Assembly: GCF_003217355.1 (NCBI RefSeq)
Contig: NZ_QJTK01000002.1
Span: forward strand, 372,001 to 436,000
Source of the DNA: Rhodobacter viridis
GTDB taxonomy: Bacteria > Pseudomonadota > Alphaproteobacteria > Rhodobacterales > Rhodobacteraceae
Length of the DNA stretch: 64,000 bases
Direction of reading: 5' to 3'
The number at the start of each line of letters is the position of its first letter. Position 1 is the stretch's first letter. A program made the translations under genes and the position numbers. The notes beneath the pieces were generated by a model. It ran no database searches. It was not told the origin of the DNA and saw only the letters and a list, made by a program, of their open reading frames with translations. Of the stretch, positions 8,546 through 16,702 are shown in pieces.

Positions 8546-9418
8546 ATGTTCATCGCTACCCTTATTGCCGACCCCAAAGCTGCCAATCTTGATGCCGCGA
8601 CGGTTGAGGCGCTGCGCAATGCCTGGGTGGGCGGAGCGGTGCGCTGGCTCGCCCCCGGCATCGCCGCCGAGTTCCCGCTGGAGGTGATTCCCGAGAATCG
8701 CTGGCAGGTTTGGGAAAGCCTGCAGGGGCTGGGGTTCGATCTGGTCGTGCAGCGCGCGGCGGGGCGGAAGAAGCAGATGCTTCTGGCCGACATGGACAGC
8801 ACGATGATCCAGCAGGAATGTATCGACGAGCTGGCCGATGTGGCGGGCGTGGGCGCGCAGGTGAGCGCGATCACCGCCCGCGCGATGAATGGGGAACTCG
8901 ATTTCGAAGGCGCGCTGACCGAGCGGCTGGGGCTTTTGCGCGGTCTGCCCGAAAGCGTGATCGGGCGGGTGATTGCCGAGCGGATCACCTTCATGCCGGG
9001 CGGCCATGACCTGCTTCGGACGATGAAGGCGAATGGCGCCTATTGCGCGCTGGTGTCGGGCGGATTTACCGCCTTCACCGGCTATGTCTCTGAAACGCTT
9101 GGCTTTGACGAGAACCGGGCGAATGTTCTCGGCATCGAAGATGGCAAGCTGACCGGGGTTCCGGTGCTGCCGATTCTGGGGCGTGAAGCCAAGGTTCAGG
9201 CATTTCTGGAAATTTCGGAAAGACTGAAGCTGGAACATTCGCAAGTCATGGCGGTCGGTGACGGTGCCAATGATCTGGGCATGCTGCAGCTGGCTGGGGC
9301 GGGCGTGGCGCTGCACGCCAAACCCTCGGTCGCGGCGCAATGCGAGATCCGCATCAACCACGGCGACCTGACCGCGCTGCTTTACATTCAGGGCTATGCG
9401 GTCGGCGATTTCGCCTGA
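8546..9418 (+). CDS. serB: Phosphoserine phosphatase
   Basis: 290 residues; releases serine from O-phosphoserine, the last pathway step. A HAD domain begins at about residue 78 with the nucleophile motif ADMDST (Asp82, Asp84), then VSGGFTAF (motif II), a lysine in GREAK and GDGANDLGML for magnesium binding. The N-terminal 75 residues form the ACT-like extension common in long SerB proteins. It is divergent from serC-serA, so all three enzymes sit within 4 kb. Its last 25 bases overlap the end of nagA tail to tail. Confidence 0.95.
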   Translation: MFIATLIADPKAANLDAATVEALRNAWVGGAVRWLAPGIAAEFPLEVIPENRWQVWESLQGLGFDLVVQRAAGRKKQMLLADMDSTMIQQECIDELADVAGVGAQVSAITARAMNGELDFEGALTERLGLLRGLPESVIGRVIAERITFMPGGHDLLRTMKANGAYCALVSGGFTAFTGYVSETLGFDENRANVLGIEDGKLTGVPVLPILGREAKVQAFLEISERLKLEHSQVMAVGDGANDLGMLQLAGAGVALHAKPSVAAQCEIRINHGDLTALLYIQGYAVGDFA

Positions 9419-10539
9419 GGCTTCCCGCCCTGCCAGACCCGGTTCACCTGCCAATCCTCGGTGAAATGCACCAGATCGGCAGGCAGGCTGGGGGCGATAC
9501 GTCCCCGATTCGACCCGATCAGCGCCGCCGGGCGTGCGGTGGCCATGGCCAGCGCCTGTTCGGGGGGAAGGCCGAGAACTTCGATACAGAAGCGGATCGC
9601 CTCCGGCAGGCTCAGATCCGCCCCGGCGAGCGTGTCGTTTTCTGTCCTCAGGGATCGGTTGGCACGATGGATGCGCTGGCCCGCGAGGTCAAAGTCGAGC
9701 AGGTCGGTGCCCGCCACAGCCATCGCATCGGTGACAAGGAAGAGCCGTTCGCCCGCCAGACGCAGGGCGAGCCGCGCTGATTCGGGGGCAACATGGATGC
9801 CGTCGGCGATCAGCCCCGCCGCAAAGGGCAGCGACAGGGCCGCGCCGACCAGCCCCGGCTCGCGCGCGCCAAGCTGGCTCATCGCGTTGAAGAGATGCGT
9901 CACGGCGCTGGCGCCCGCAGCATGGGCCGCCTGCGCCTCGGCAAAACTGCAGTCGGCATGACCCAAAGCCACCGTCACCCCCGCCGCGGTCAGCCGGGTG
10001 ATCTGCGCGGGCGTCACCGATGCGGGCGCAACCGTCAGCATCAGCGCGGGCAGACCGGCACGGGCTTCGCAGATCAGATCAAGGTCGTCCTCGGTCATCG
10101 GGCGAATGTGCTGCGCCGGATGGCAGCCGGGGCGTTTGGGGTCGAGATGGGGCCCTTCCAGATGCAGCCCCAGAAAGCCGGGCACTCGACCGACCGCCGC
10201 CACCCCCGCTGCCAGAACCGAGCGCGTCAGGCTCGAAGAGGTGGTGATCAGCGTGGGCAAAAGCCCGGTCGTGCCAAGCCGCGCATGGGCGGCGCAGATC
10301 GTGGCGATCTCGGTCAGCGGATCGGCGCCCGAAAGCATCACCCCGCCGCCGCCATTCACCTGCAGGTCGATCAGACCCGGCGCAAGGATGCCGCCGCCCA
10401 GCTCGATCCGCGCGCCCTCGGGCAGATCGGAGGCGGGCAGGATCGCGGCGATCTGTGCCCTCTCCAGCACCACGGCCTTGCCGTCATGACATGTCTGCCC
10501 GTCAAAGAGCCGCGCCCCGGTCAGGATCACGCGGCCCAT
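9394..10539 (-). CDS. nagA: N-acetylglucosamine-6-phosphate deacetylase
   Basis: 381 residues of the amidohydrolase superfamily. It removes acetate from GlcNAc-6-phosphate in the cytoplasm, in amino-sugar catabolism and wall recycling. Visible hallmarks are DLQVNGGGG at 58-66, the metal ligand Glu128 in HLEGPHLDP, His in GHADC, VTHLFNAM and the catalytic Asp in LVTDAM. Its start overlaps the stop of the upstream GlcNAc kinase by 13 bp, so the two are translationally coupled. The 3' end overlaps serB by 25 bp on the opposite strand. No nagB follows. Confidence 0.94.
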   Translation of the reverse strand: MGRVILTGARLFDGQTCHDGKAVVLERAQIAAILPASDLPEGARIELGGGILAPGLIDLQVNGGGGVMLSGADPLTEIATICAAHARLGTTGLLPTLITTSSSLTRSVLAAGVAAVGRVPGFLGLHLEGPHLDPKRPGCHPAQHIRPMTEDDLDLICEARAGLPALMLTVAPASVTPAQITRLTAAGVTVALGHADCSFAEAQAAHAAGASAVTHLFNAMSQLGAREPGLVGAALSLPFAAGLIADGIHVAPESARLALRLAGERLFLVTDAMAVAGTDLLDFDLAGQRIHRANRSLRTENDTLAGADLSLPEAIRFCIEVLGLPPEQALAMATARPAALIGSNRGRIAPSLPADLVHFTEDWQVNRVWQGGKPQAKSPTA

Positions 10540-11351
10540 GTCGCCTCGTCCCGGGCCATCGCCATAGCTCCGTCAAGCGAGCTGCCCAAAGGCTCGGTTC
10601 GCGGCCAGTCGGTCAGTGCCAGCGTCGGCCCGAGCCCGCCGAGCCAGACCACCGGCAACGGCGGGTCGGTCTGCAACAGCCCGATCGCCGCGCGCAATTC
10701 CGCCCGCGTCTCGGTCAGCACTTGCCGCGAGAGCGGATCTTCGAGCGCCGCCGCCATCCGATGCACCAGAAGCGCATGATCGGCGGGGGTTTTCTTCAGC
10801 GTGAAGGCCACCAGCCCCGGACCGCCGCCCAGATCGTCGAGCACCGCCTTGGCCAAAGGGGAAAGCGGCGCGTAGCCGTCGAGCATCCGGGTGATCCGGT
10901 TCAGCATCAGCCGTCCCATCCAGGCGCCCGAGGCCTCGTCGCCCAAACGAAACCCCCAACCGCCGATCGCCTTCACCTCTCCGCCCACTTGCCGCGCAAA
11001 GACCGAGCCGGTGCCGATCGCCGCCATGATCCCGTCGGCGTCGCCCAAGGCGCCGCGCAGCGAGGTCGTCACATCCTGCACCACTTTTGCCCGGAACGGC
11101 AGTGCCGCTTCAAGCCGCGGCCCCGCGCCCGACAGGTTCGCCCCCGCAACGCCCAGCACCGCGCGCACCTGATCCAGCGGCCGATCGCCGATCATCCGCA
11201 GCGCCAGTTCGCGCAGGCTGGCAAGGGCCGTGTCGAAATCCGAGGCGATGTTCGCAGGCCCGCCTTCCGCCCGCGCAAGCTCCTGCCCCGCGTCATCGCA
11301 CAAAGCCGCCCGGCAGCCGCTGCCGCCGCCATCGATCGCAAGATAGACCAT
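10527..11351 (-). CDS. N-acetylglucosamine kinase (BadF/BadG/BcrA/BcrD ATPase family)
   Basis: 274 residues of the ASKHA fold. Phosphate-1 motif DGGGSG at 7-12, AIGTGSV as phosphate-2 and GGWGFRLGDEASGAW, the typical signature of GlcNAc/glucosamine kinases in this family. It would phosphorylate GlcNAc (or MurNAc-derived sugars) to feed the coupled nagA; that substrate is inferred from the operon. I take the ATG at 11351, which gives the canonical N-terminus MVYLAIDGGG; a longer frame to 12008 crosses the lipoprotein gene on the other strand. The 132 bp upstream separate it from the divergent lipoprotein gene. Confidence 0.88.
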   Translation of the reverse strand: MVYLAIDGGGSGCRAALCDDAGQELARAEGGPANIASDFDTALASLRELALRMIGDRPLDQVRAVLGVAGANLSGAGPRLEAALPFRAKVVQDVTTSLRGALGDADGIMAAIGTGSVFARQVGGEVKAIGGWGFRLGDEASGAWMGRLMLNRITRMLDGYAPLSPLAKAVLDDLGGGPGLVAFTLKKTPADHALLVHRMAAALEDPLSRQVLTETRAELRAAIGLLQTDPPLPVVWLGGLGPTLALTDWPRTEPLGSSLDGAMAMARDEATWAA

Positions 11352-11483
11352 GTTTGCCTCCGTTCGGCCCAAGATGCCGTGGCACGCCCCCTGCGGCAAG
11401 GCGAAACCTTGCGTCCGTGCGAAGCGGGCTTGTCCCCGGGTTGCCCCCCTTGCTAGGAAGAGCGACGCAGCAAAGGGGGGGCG

Positions 11484-12113
11484 ATGAAACGGGTCTTGAT
11501 CACTTTGTGCCTGAGCCTTGCCCTTTCGGGCTGTCTCAACGCACTCCCGATGAAATTCAACCTGCATTTGCCGGCGCGAAAGCCGGTCTCCGGCAAGGTG
11601 ACGGTGCAGAAGGGCGAGATGACGCTGATGGCGCCGGATGGCTTCTGCGTCGATCCGAATTCGACCCGCGACGGGCCCGAGGGCAGTTTCGTGCTGTGGG
11701 GCAGTTGCGCTGCGATCGGCGGCAATGCCTCGGCGCCGAAACCCGCGCAACAGGCGATGCTGAGCGCCACCATCGGCCCCGTCAGCGCAGATCCCGTCGA
11801 GACCGCCTTCGAGAGTTACGAGACCTTCTTCAAGAGCAAGGCCGGGCGTGCGGCTCTGGCGCGGTCGGGCAAGGCGCGGGACGTCGAGATCCTTGCGGTG
11901 AAGCGCGAGGAGCAACGGCTGCTTCTGAAGATCTCCGACCATTCCGCGCCGACCGCGGCGCCGGTCGATCCGGTCTATTGGCGCGAGATCTCGGGGCTCG
12001 GCGGCCATGTCTCGGCGCTGTCGGTGCTGCCGCTGGCGGGCAGCCGGCTGGATGACCAGACGCAGCTTGACCTGCTCTCTGCCTTTGACGAGACGATCCG
12101 CGACCAGAACTGA
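11484..12113 (+). CDS. Predicted lipoprotein of unknown function
   Basis: 209 residues. A signal peptide ends in the lipobox LALSGC, so Cys17 would be lipidated and the protein anchored in the envelope. The mature part is mixed alpha/beta with two further cysteines, in DGFCVD and WGSCAA. I recognise no family. A GGGGGGCG stretch immediately before the ATG is a plausible but not textbook ribosome site. The gene is divergent from the GlcNAc kinase and is followed by a 155-bp gap with no clear gene. Confidence 0.75.
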   Translation: MKRVLITLCLSLALSGCLNALPMKFNLHLPARKPVSGKVTVQKGEMTLMAPDGFCVDPNSTRDGPEGSFVLWGSCAAIGGNASAPKPAQQAMLSATIGPVSADPVETAFESYETFFKSKAGRAALARSGKARDVEILAVKREEQRLLLKISDHSAPTAAPVDPVYWREISGLGGHVSALSVLPLAGSRLDDQTQLDLLSAFDETIRDQN

Positions 12114-12268
12114 TCGCTTTTGGCGAAAGTTGCGATCCGGTTTCCGTCCTTGGTTGATACGAACGAAAATGCGCGGATTTCGATGGATTTACGGCTTCAT
12201 TTTCGGCCGGATGCAGGGCAGAAGGAAACGAATGTGATGCAGTGTTTCCATATTGGCGACACTCTCGG

Positions 12269-13057
12269 ATGGCCGCGATGAAGATGTCTGGAAAGTCCCC
12301 CTCGTTTCTGGATCGTCTGGTGCAAAGCCGGATGCTGGCGCGTTGGGCGCGGGCGGGGCGGCTCGTTTCGGCGCTGAGCCGGGGGGAACTGCATCAGCTC
12401 AGCCATGATGCGCGGGCGTTGCGGCGCGAACTCGACCGGGTGCTGTTCGCGGCCGAGGCGCGTCTGGCCCTGCCGCCCGATGACGTCGACGGGATCGCAC
12501 GGCCGATCGGCTGCGACTGGGTCTGGTGCCCCGATCTGTGGCGCGGGCCGGTGGACCCGGCGGGGATCGTCGGTGCTGAAAGCCGCAGCCGGATCGGCAC
12601 GGATGCGACGCTGTTTCACGATTGCCGGGAGAGCGACATCACGCTGCGCCAGATCCGCAACACGCGGGCGCAGGATCGCGCGCCCTTCGGCTTGCGGCTT
12701 GATGTGTTCCGCTTCGATGGCTCGTTCCTGTCGCTGGTGCTCGATCTGCCCGAGGACGGCGTTGCCGGGCTCAGACGCAACCACCTGCTGCGGCTTTCGA
12801 TGTCGGTCGAGCTGGAACGCCCGATCGAGATTTTCTGTCGGCTGAACGTCAAGCACGGGCCGAACACCGATCAACTGGTACGGGAAATGCCGGTGGGCGG
12901 CGGCACGGATTTCGTCGAATTCGATCTGGCCTATACGAAGATGAACGAAAAGCGGGTCGAGAAGATCTGGGTCGATCTGATCTTCGAAGGTCCGCAGATG
13001 AACCAGATCCTGCTGCGGGATCTGACCTTCGCGCGCCATCCGCGCGCCGATATCTGA
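12269..13057 (+). CDS. Conserved hypothetical protein (resembles the DUF6478 type of Rhodobacteraceae)
   Basis: 262 residues from the ATG at 12269; in-frame ATGs at 12242, 12278 and 12284 are also possible and no ribosome site decides between them. The N-terminal 60 residues are a basic helical segment; the rest is a beta-rich soluble domain with the tryptophan-rich patch CDWVWCPDLWRGP and a C-terminal part reading DLIFEGPQMNQILLRD. No signal peptide is visible. I associate it with a Rhodobacteraceae domain of unknown function from memory only; function is unknown. The next gene starts 9 bp downstream, suggesting an operon. Confidence 0.7.
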   Translation: MAAMKMSGKSPSFLDRLVQSRMLARWARAGRLVSALSRGELHQLSHDARALRRELDRVLFAAEARLALPPDDVDGIARPIGCDWVWCPDLWRGPVDPAGIVGAESRSRIGTDATLFHDCRESDITLRQIRNTRAQDRAPFGLRLDVFRFDGSFLSLVLDLPEDGVAGLRRNHLLRLSMSVELERPIEIFCRLNVKHGPNTDQLVREMPVGGGTDFVEFDLAYTKMNEKRVEKIWVDLIFEGPQMNQILLRDLTFARHPRADI

Positions 13058-13066
13058 GGGGGCGGG

Positions 13067-13414
13067 ATGCTGGAAGAATCGCGGATCATCGCCGGGCGCT
13101 GGGAAGGTGTCTGGGCCGGTGCATCGGAACCGGCGTTTCAGGTCGTGCATCAGGCGCGCGAGCTGCCCGGTCTGGCCTGCGACGGGCTGGGCGATGGTCG
13201 CTGGCGGCTGAGCCTGCCGATCCCGGTCGAACTGCTTTCGGACGGGGTGCAGACCTTTCTTCTGCAGGCCGATGGCGAGAGGGTGGGGCATTTCACCATC
13301 CTGAGCGGTCAGCCGCTCGAGGCGGATCTGCGCGCCGAACTCGATCTGCTGCGGGCGGAACTCGATCTGCTGAAGCGGGCGTTCCGGCGCCTTTGCGTCG
13401 AGACCGCGGGTTGA
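13067..13414 (+). CDS. Hypothetical protein with C-terminal heptad repeat
   Basis: 115 residues, unrecognised. The first 80 residues look like a small beta domain (RWEGVWAG, RWRLSLPIPV). The end holds a short duplicated heptad-like block, AELDLLRAELDLLKRAF, likely a coiled-coil or oligomerisation helix. GAGGGGGCGGG directly upstream provides the ribosome site. It follows the preceding unknown gene by 9 bp and probably acts with it. It ends at a repeat/terminator block facing the convergent fadH-type gene. Confidence 0.65.
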   Translation: MLEESRIIAGRWEGVWAGASEPAFQVVHQARELPGLACDGLGDGRWRLSLPIPVELLSDGVQTFLLQADGERVGHFTILSGQPLEADLRAELDLLRAELDLLKRAFRRLCVETAG

Positions 13415-13423
13415 GCCCTGAGG

Positions 13424-13473
13424 CCGGGGGCGCTGCCCCCGGACCCCGGGATATTTGTGGCAAGATGAAGGGG
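13424..13473. repeat. Palindromic repeat family B, copy 1, with GC-rich mini-hairpin
   Basis: A perfect 8-bp hairpin CCGGGGGC-gct-GCCCCCGG (13424-13442) is followed by the block CCCCGGGATATTTG and CAAGATGAAGGGG (13444-13473). It fills the gap between two convergent genes and probably terminates both. Related blocks occur at 15560-15583 and 47553-47682. Confidence 0.75.
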
Positions 13474-13474
13474 A

Positions 13475-15487
13475 TCAGAGGCTGGCGCCGAGCCTTGTGC
13501 CCTGATCGATCGCCCGTTTTGCATCCAGCTCGCCCGCGACATCGGCGCCGCCGATGATGTGGGGGGTGAACCCCTGCGCCGTGAGCGCCTCGGCCAAGGT
13601 ACGCTGGCTGTCCTGACCGGAGCAGAGCACGACGGTATCCGCCTCGATCAGCGTCGGATTTTCGCGCGCGGGGCCGAAGCTGATGTGCAGGCCTTCGGCG
13701 GTGATGCGCTCGTAATTCACCCCGCCGATCATCTTCACGCCTTTCGCCGAAAGCGCGGCGCGGTGGATCCAGCCGGTGGTCTTGCCCAGATGGCGGCCGG
13801 GTTTCTCGGGCTTCCTTTGCAGCAGTGTGACCGTGCGAGCGGGCGGGGTCGGTTCGGGTTTTGCGAGCCCGCCCGGGCTTTGCGCCGGATCGCCGACGCC
13901 CCATTCCCGCATCCATTCCTCGGGGTGCAGCGTCGGGCTGTCGGTCACGGTCAGGTATTCGGCGACGTCAAAGCCGATGCCGCCTGCACCGACAACCGCC
14001 ACGCGCGGCCCGGCCGAGGCTTTGCCGGAGAGCAGGTCGGCATAGCTGATCGCCAGTTCCTCCCCCGGAATGCCGGGACGGCGCGGGGTGACGCCGGTGG
14101 CGATCACCACCTCGTCGAAGCCGCCAAGTGCGGCCACTGTCGCCTCGGTGTTGAGCCGCAGGCTGACGCCCGCGCGGGACAGCATCGTCGCGAACCAGTC
14201 GGTCAGGCCCACGAACTCCTCTTTCCCCGGGATGGTGCGGGCGAGCCGCAACTGCCCGCCGATTTCCGCGTCCTTCTCGAACAGCTTCACCGCATGGCCG
14301 CGTTCGGCCGCAGCGATGGCGCAGGCCATGCCTGCCGGTCCCGCGCCGACGACGGCGATGCGTTTCGGGGTCTCGGTGGGCGTCAGCATCAGCTCGGTTT
14401 CGTGCCCGGCGCGCGGATTGACGAGGCAGGACGAAATCTTGCCCGAGAAGGTGTGGTCAAGGCAGGCCTGATTGCAGCCGATGCACGGCGCGATTTCCGC
14501 CGCGCGGCCGCGCGCCGCCTTGGTGACGAACGCGGGATCGGCGAGGAAAGGCCGCGCCATCGAGACCATGTCGGCCTGCCCGGCAGCCAAAATCCCCTCG
14601 GCCACCTCGGGGGTGTTGATCCGGTTCGAGGTGATGACCGGGATGCCGACTTCGGGGCGCAGCCGCGCCGTCAGCCAGGAAAACGCCGCCCGCGGCACCG
14701 AGGTGGCGATGGTGGGCACCCGCGCCTCGTGCCAGCCGATGCCGGTATTCAGCAGGCTCGCCCCGGCGGCTTCGATGGCTTTGGCGAGCTGCACCACCTC
14801 GTCCCAGGTCGAGCCGTCGGGTACGAGGTCGATCAGCGAGATGCGGAAGATCACGATGAAATCCGGGCCGACCGCAGCGCGGACGCGTTTCATCACCTCG
14901 ACGGGCAGGCGCATCCGGTTTTCATAAGACCCACCCCAGTCGTCGGCTCTACGGTTCACATGGCGGACCAGGAACTGGTTGAGGAAATAGCCCTCGGACC
15001 CCATCACCTCGACGCCATCATAGCCCGCCTCGCGGGCGCGGGCGGCGGCGGTGGCAATGTCCGCGATCTGCTTTTCGATCCCGGCCGCATCCAGTTCCTT
15101 TGGCGCGAAAGGGGAAATCGGCGATTTCACCGCCGAGGCGGAAACGCAGTCCGGGCCATAGGCATAGCGGCCTGCATGCAGGATCTGCATCGCGATCCGC
15201 CCGCCCGCGTCATGCACCCGATCCGTCACCAGCCGGTGGTTGGCCATATCCTGCGGCGTGAACAATCCCGCGGCGCCGGGAAACACCCCGCCCTCGCGGT
15301 TCGGGGCCATGCCCCCTGTCACCATCAGCCCGACCCCGCCGCGCGCCCGCGTCGCATAGAACTCGGCCACCCGGTTCCAGTCGCCGGTTTCCTCCAGATT
15401 CGTGTGCATCGAGCCCATCAGCACGCGGTTGGGCAGCACCACATGGCCCAGATCGAGCGGCGCCAGCAGATGCGGATAATGGCTCAT
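13475..15487 (-). CDS. fadH: NADPH-dependent 2,4-dienoyl-CoA reductase-type flavoprotein
   Basis: 670 residues, the length of FadH. An Old Yellow Enzyme TIM barrel occupies about 1-345, with the FMN-domain motif HAGRYAYG and the RADDWGGSYENR block. A 4Fe-4S cluster motif follows (CIGCNQAC plus a Cys in SSCLVNPR). The C-terminal half holds two dinucleotide folds, VVGAGPAGM (FAD) and VVGAGGIG (NADPH). It reduces 2,4-dienoyl-CoA intermediates of unsaturated fatty acids; related enzymes act on other enones or trimethylamine, so the substrate is inferred. A LysR-family gene is divergent across 270 bp. Confidence 0.88.
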   Translation of the reverse strand: MSHYPHLLAPLDLGHVVLPNRVLMGSMHTNLEETGDWNRVAEFYATRARGGVGLMVTGGMAPNREGGVFPGAAGLFTPQDMANHRLVTDRVHDAGGRIAMQILHAGRYAYGPDCVSASAVKSPISPFAPKELDAAGIEKQIADIATAAARAREAGYDGVEVMGSEGYFLNQFLVRHVNRRADDWGGSYENRMRLPVEVMKRVRAAVGPDFIVIFRISLIDLVPDGSTWDEVVQLAKAIEAAGASLLNTGIGWHEARVPTIATSVPRAAFSWLTARLRPEVGIPVITSNRINTPEVAEGILAAGQADMVSMARPFLADPAFVTKAARGRAAEIAPCIGCNQACLDHTFSGKISSCLVNPRAGHETELMLTPTETPKRIAVVGAGPAGMACAIAAAERGHAVKLFEKDAEIGGQLRLARTIPGKEEFVGLTDWFATMLSRAGVSLRLNTEATVAALGGFDEVVIATGVTPRRPGIPGEELAISYADLLSGKASAGPRVAVVGAGGIGFDVAEYLTVTDSPTLHPEEWMREWGVGDPAQSPGGLAKPEPTPPARTVTLLQRKPEKPGRHLGKTTGWIHRAALSAKGVKMIGGVNYERITAEGLHISFGPARENPTLIEADTVVLCSGQDSQRTLAEALTAQGFTPHIIGGADVAGELDAKRAIDQGTRLGASL

Positions 15488-15559
15488 CAGGTCCTCCCCT
15501 TTTCGGCCACCTTACGCGCGCCGCCCCCCCTGTCACGGCAAACGCGACGTCATTGTCTT

Positions 15560-15583
15560 TATCCTGCGCCAAATATCCCCGGG
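15560..15583. repeat. Palindromic repeat family B, copy 2 (single arm)
   Basis: Read on the minus strand, this block is CCCGGGGATATTTGGCGC followed by AGGATAAAG, matching the other family B arms. It sits in the 270-bp fadH/LysR divergent region and has no partner arm beside it. The rest of that region (15488-15757) holds the two promoters, but I see no other decisive motif. Confidence 0.6.
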
Positions 15584-15757
15584 TGAGCCCGCAAGGGCGA
15601 GGGGCAGCGTCCCTTTCGCGCTTTTGCCAGCAACAATCGTTTCCCTGCCTTAACCGAACCCCGCAATTTCCCCCGTATTGTCCCGGGCGTGTCCAAATTG
15701 CGCCCGAATTCGATCCGATCACTCAGACAAACACGAAACATTCCCCATGGGTGAACG

Positions 15758-16663
15758 ATGGACCGCCTGACCGAAATGGAAGCCTTTGCCACAGTGGTGG
15801 ATCAAGGTGGCTTCACCGATGCCGCCAAGAAGATGGGGATTTCCAAATCGGCCGTGTCCAAGCACGTCTCGGCGCTGGAAGCCCGATTGGGGGCGCGACT
15901 TCTGAACCGCACGACGCGGCGGGTGTCGCCGACCGAGATCGGGCTGGCCTATTACGACCGTGCCCGACGGGTGCTGAACGATGCCGGAGAGGCCGATGCG
16001 CTCGTCACCTCGATGCAGGTGGCGCCCTCGGGGCTTCTGCGGATTTCGGTCGCGACCGATTTCGGGGTCAACCTGCTCTCGCCCGTGCTGGGGGATTTTC
16101 TGCAGGAATATCCGGAAGTTACCGTGAACATGGTGCTGAACAACCGCTACGTCGAACTGATCTCCGAAGGCTTCGACATGGCGATCCGGGTGGGCGAGCT
16201 GGAAGACAGCACGCTCAAGGCGCGCAAGCTGACCGAGACGGCGAAACGGATGATCGCCTCGCCAAAGTATTTCGAGAAATACGGCCGCCCCACGAAGATC
16301 GACGATCTGAATGATCACAAGCTGCTGCATTATTCGAACCAGTCGAATGGCAACGTCTGGAAGATCACCGCGCCCTCGGGCGAGCGGCGTCAGGTGCGCT
16401 CGGCGGGTTGGCTGACGGTGAATGACGGGCAATCGCTGCTGCATGCCGCGATCGCGGGTCTTGGCATCGCCTATCTGCCCAGTTTCCTTTACGCTGATGC
16501 GATGAAGAAAGGGATGGTCGAAGAGGCCATGCCCGATCTGCCGATGGAGACGCTCGGCATCTATGCCGTCTATCCGCCGGGCCGCTTCACCCAGCCCAAG
16601 GTGCGGGCCTTCATCGACTTTCTGGCCGAGACCTTTGCCGACAAGGGTCCGGACAACTGGTGA
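15758..16663 (+). CDS. LysR-family transcriptional regulator
   Basis: 301 residues, standard LysR length. The N-terminal winged helix-turn-helix spans about 1-60 (FTDAAKKMGISKSAVSKHVS, then LGARLLNRTTRR), followed by a linker helix and a periplasmic-binding-like effector domain. The subtype resembles CrgA/DmlR-like regulators. It is divergent from the FadH-type reductase, the usual arrangement for a LysR protein and its target, so control of that gene is a reasonable inference. The ligand is unknown. Confidence 0.9.
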   Translation: MDRLTEMEAFATVVDQGGFTDAAKKMGISKSAVSKHVSALEARLGARLLNRTTRRVSPTEIGLAYYDRARRVLNDAGEADALVTSMQVAPSGLLRISVATDFGVNLLSPVLGDFLQEYPEVTVNMVLNNRYVELISEGFDMAIRVGELEDSTLKARKLTETAKRMIASPKYFEKYGRPTKIDDLNDHKLLHYSNQSNGNVWKITAPSGERRQVRSAGWLTVNDGQSLLHAAIAGLGIAYLPSFLYADAMKKGMVEEAMPDLPMETLGIYAVYPPGRFTQPKVRAFIDFLAETFADKGPDNW

Positions 16664-16702
16664 ATTGACTTCCTCCCACGGCGCCTTTTCCGTCCGGCGT
16701 CG

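Noticed and set aside
13475..15487. Possible trimethylamine dehydrogenase instead of FadH
   Set aside because: Same overall architecture, but length and the HAGRYAYG region fit the dienoyl-CoA reductase group better; kept as FadH-type with the substrate flagged as inferred.
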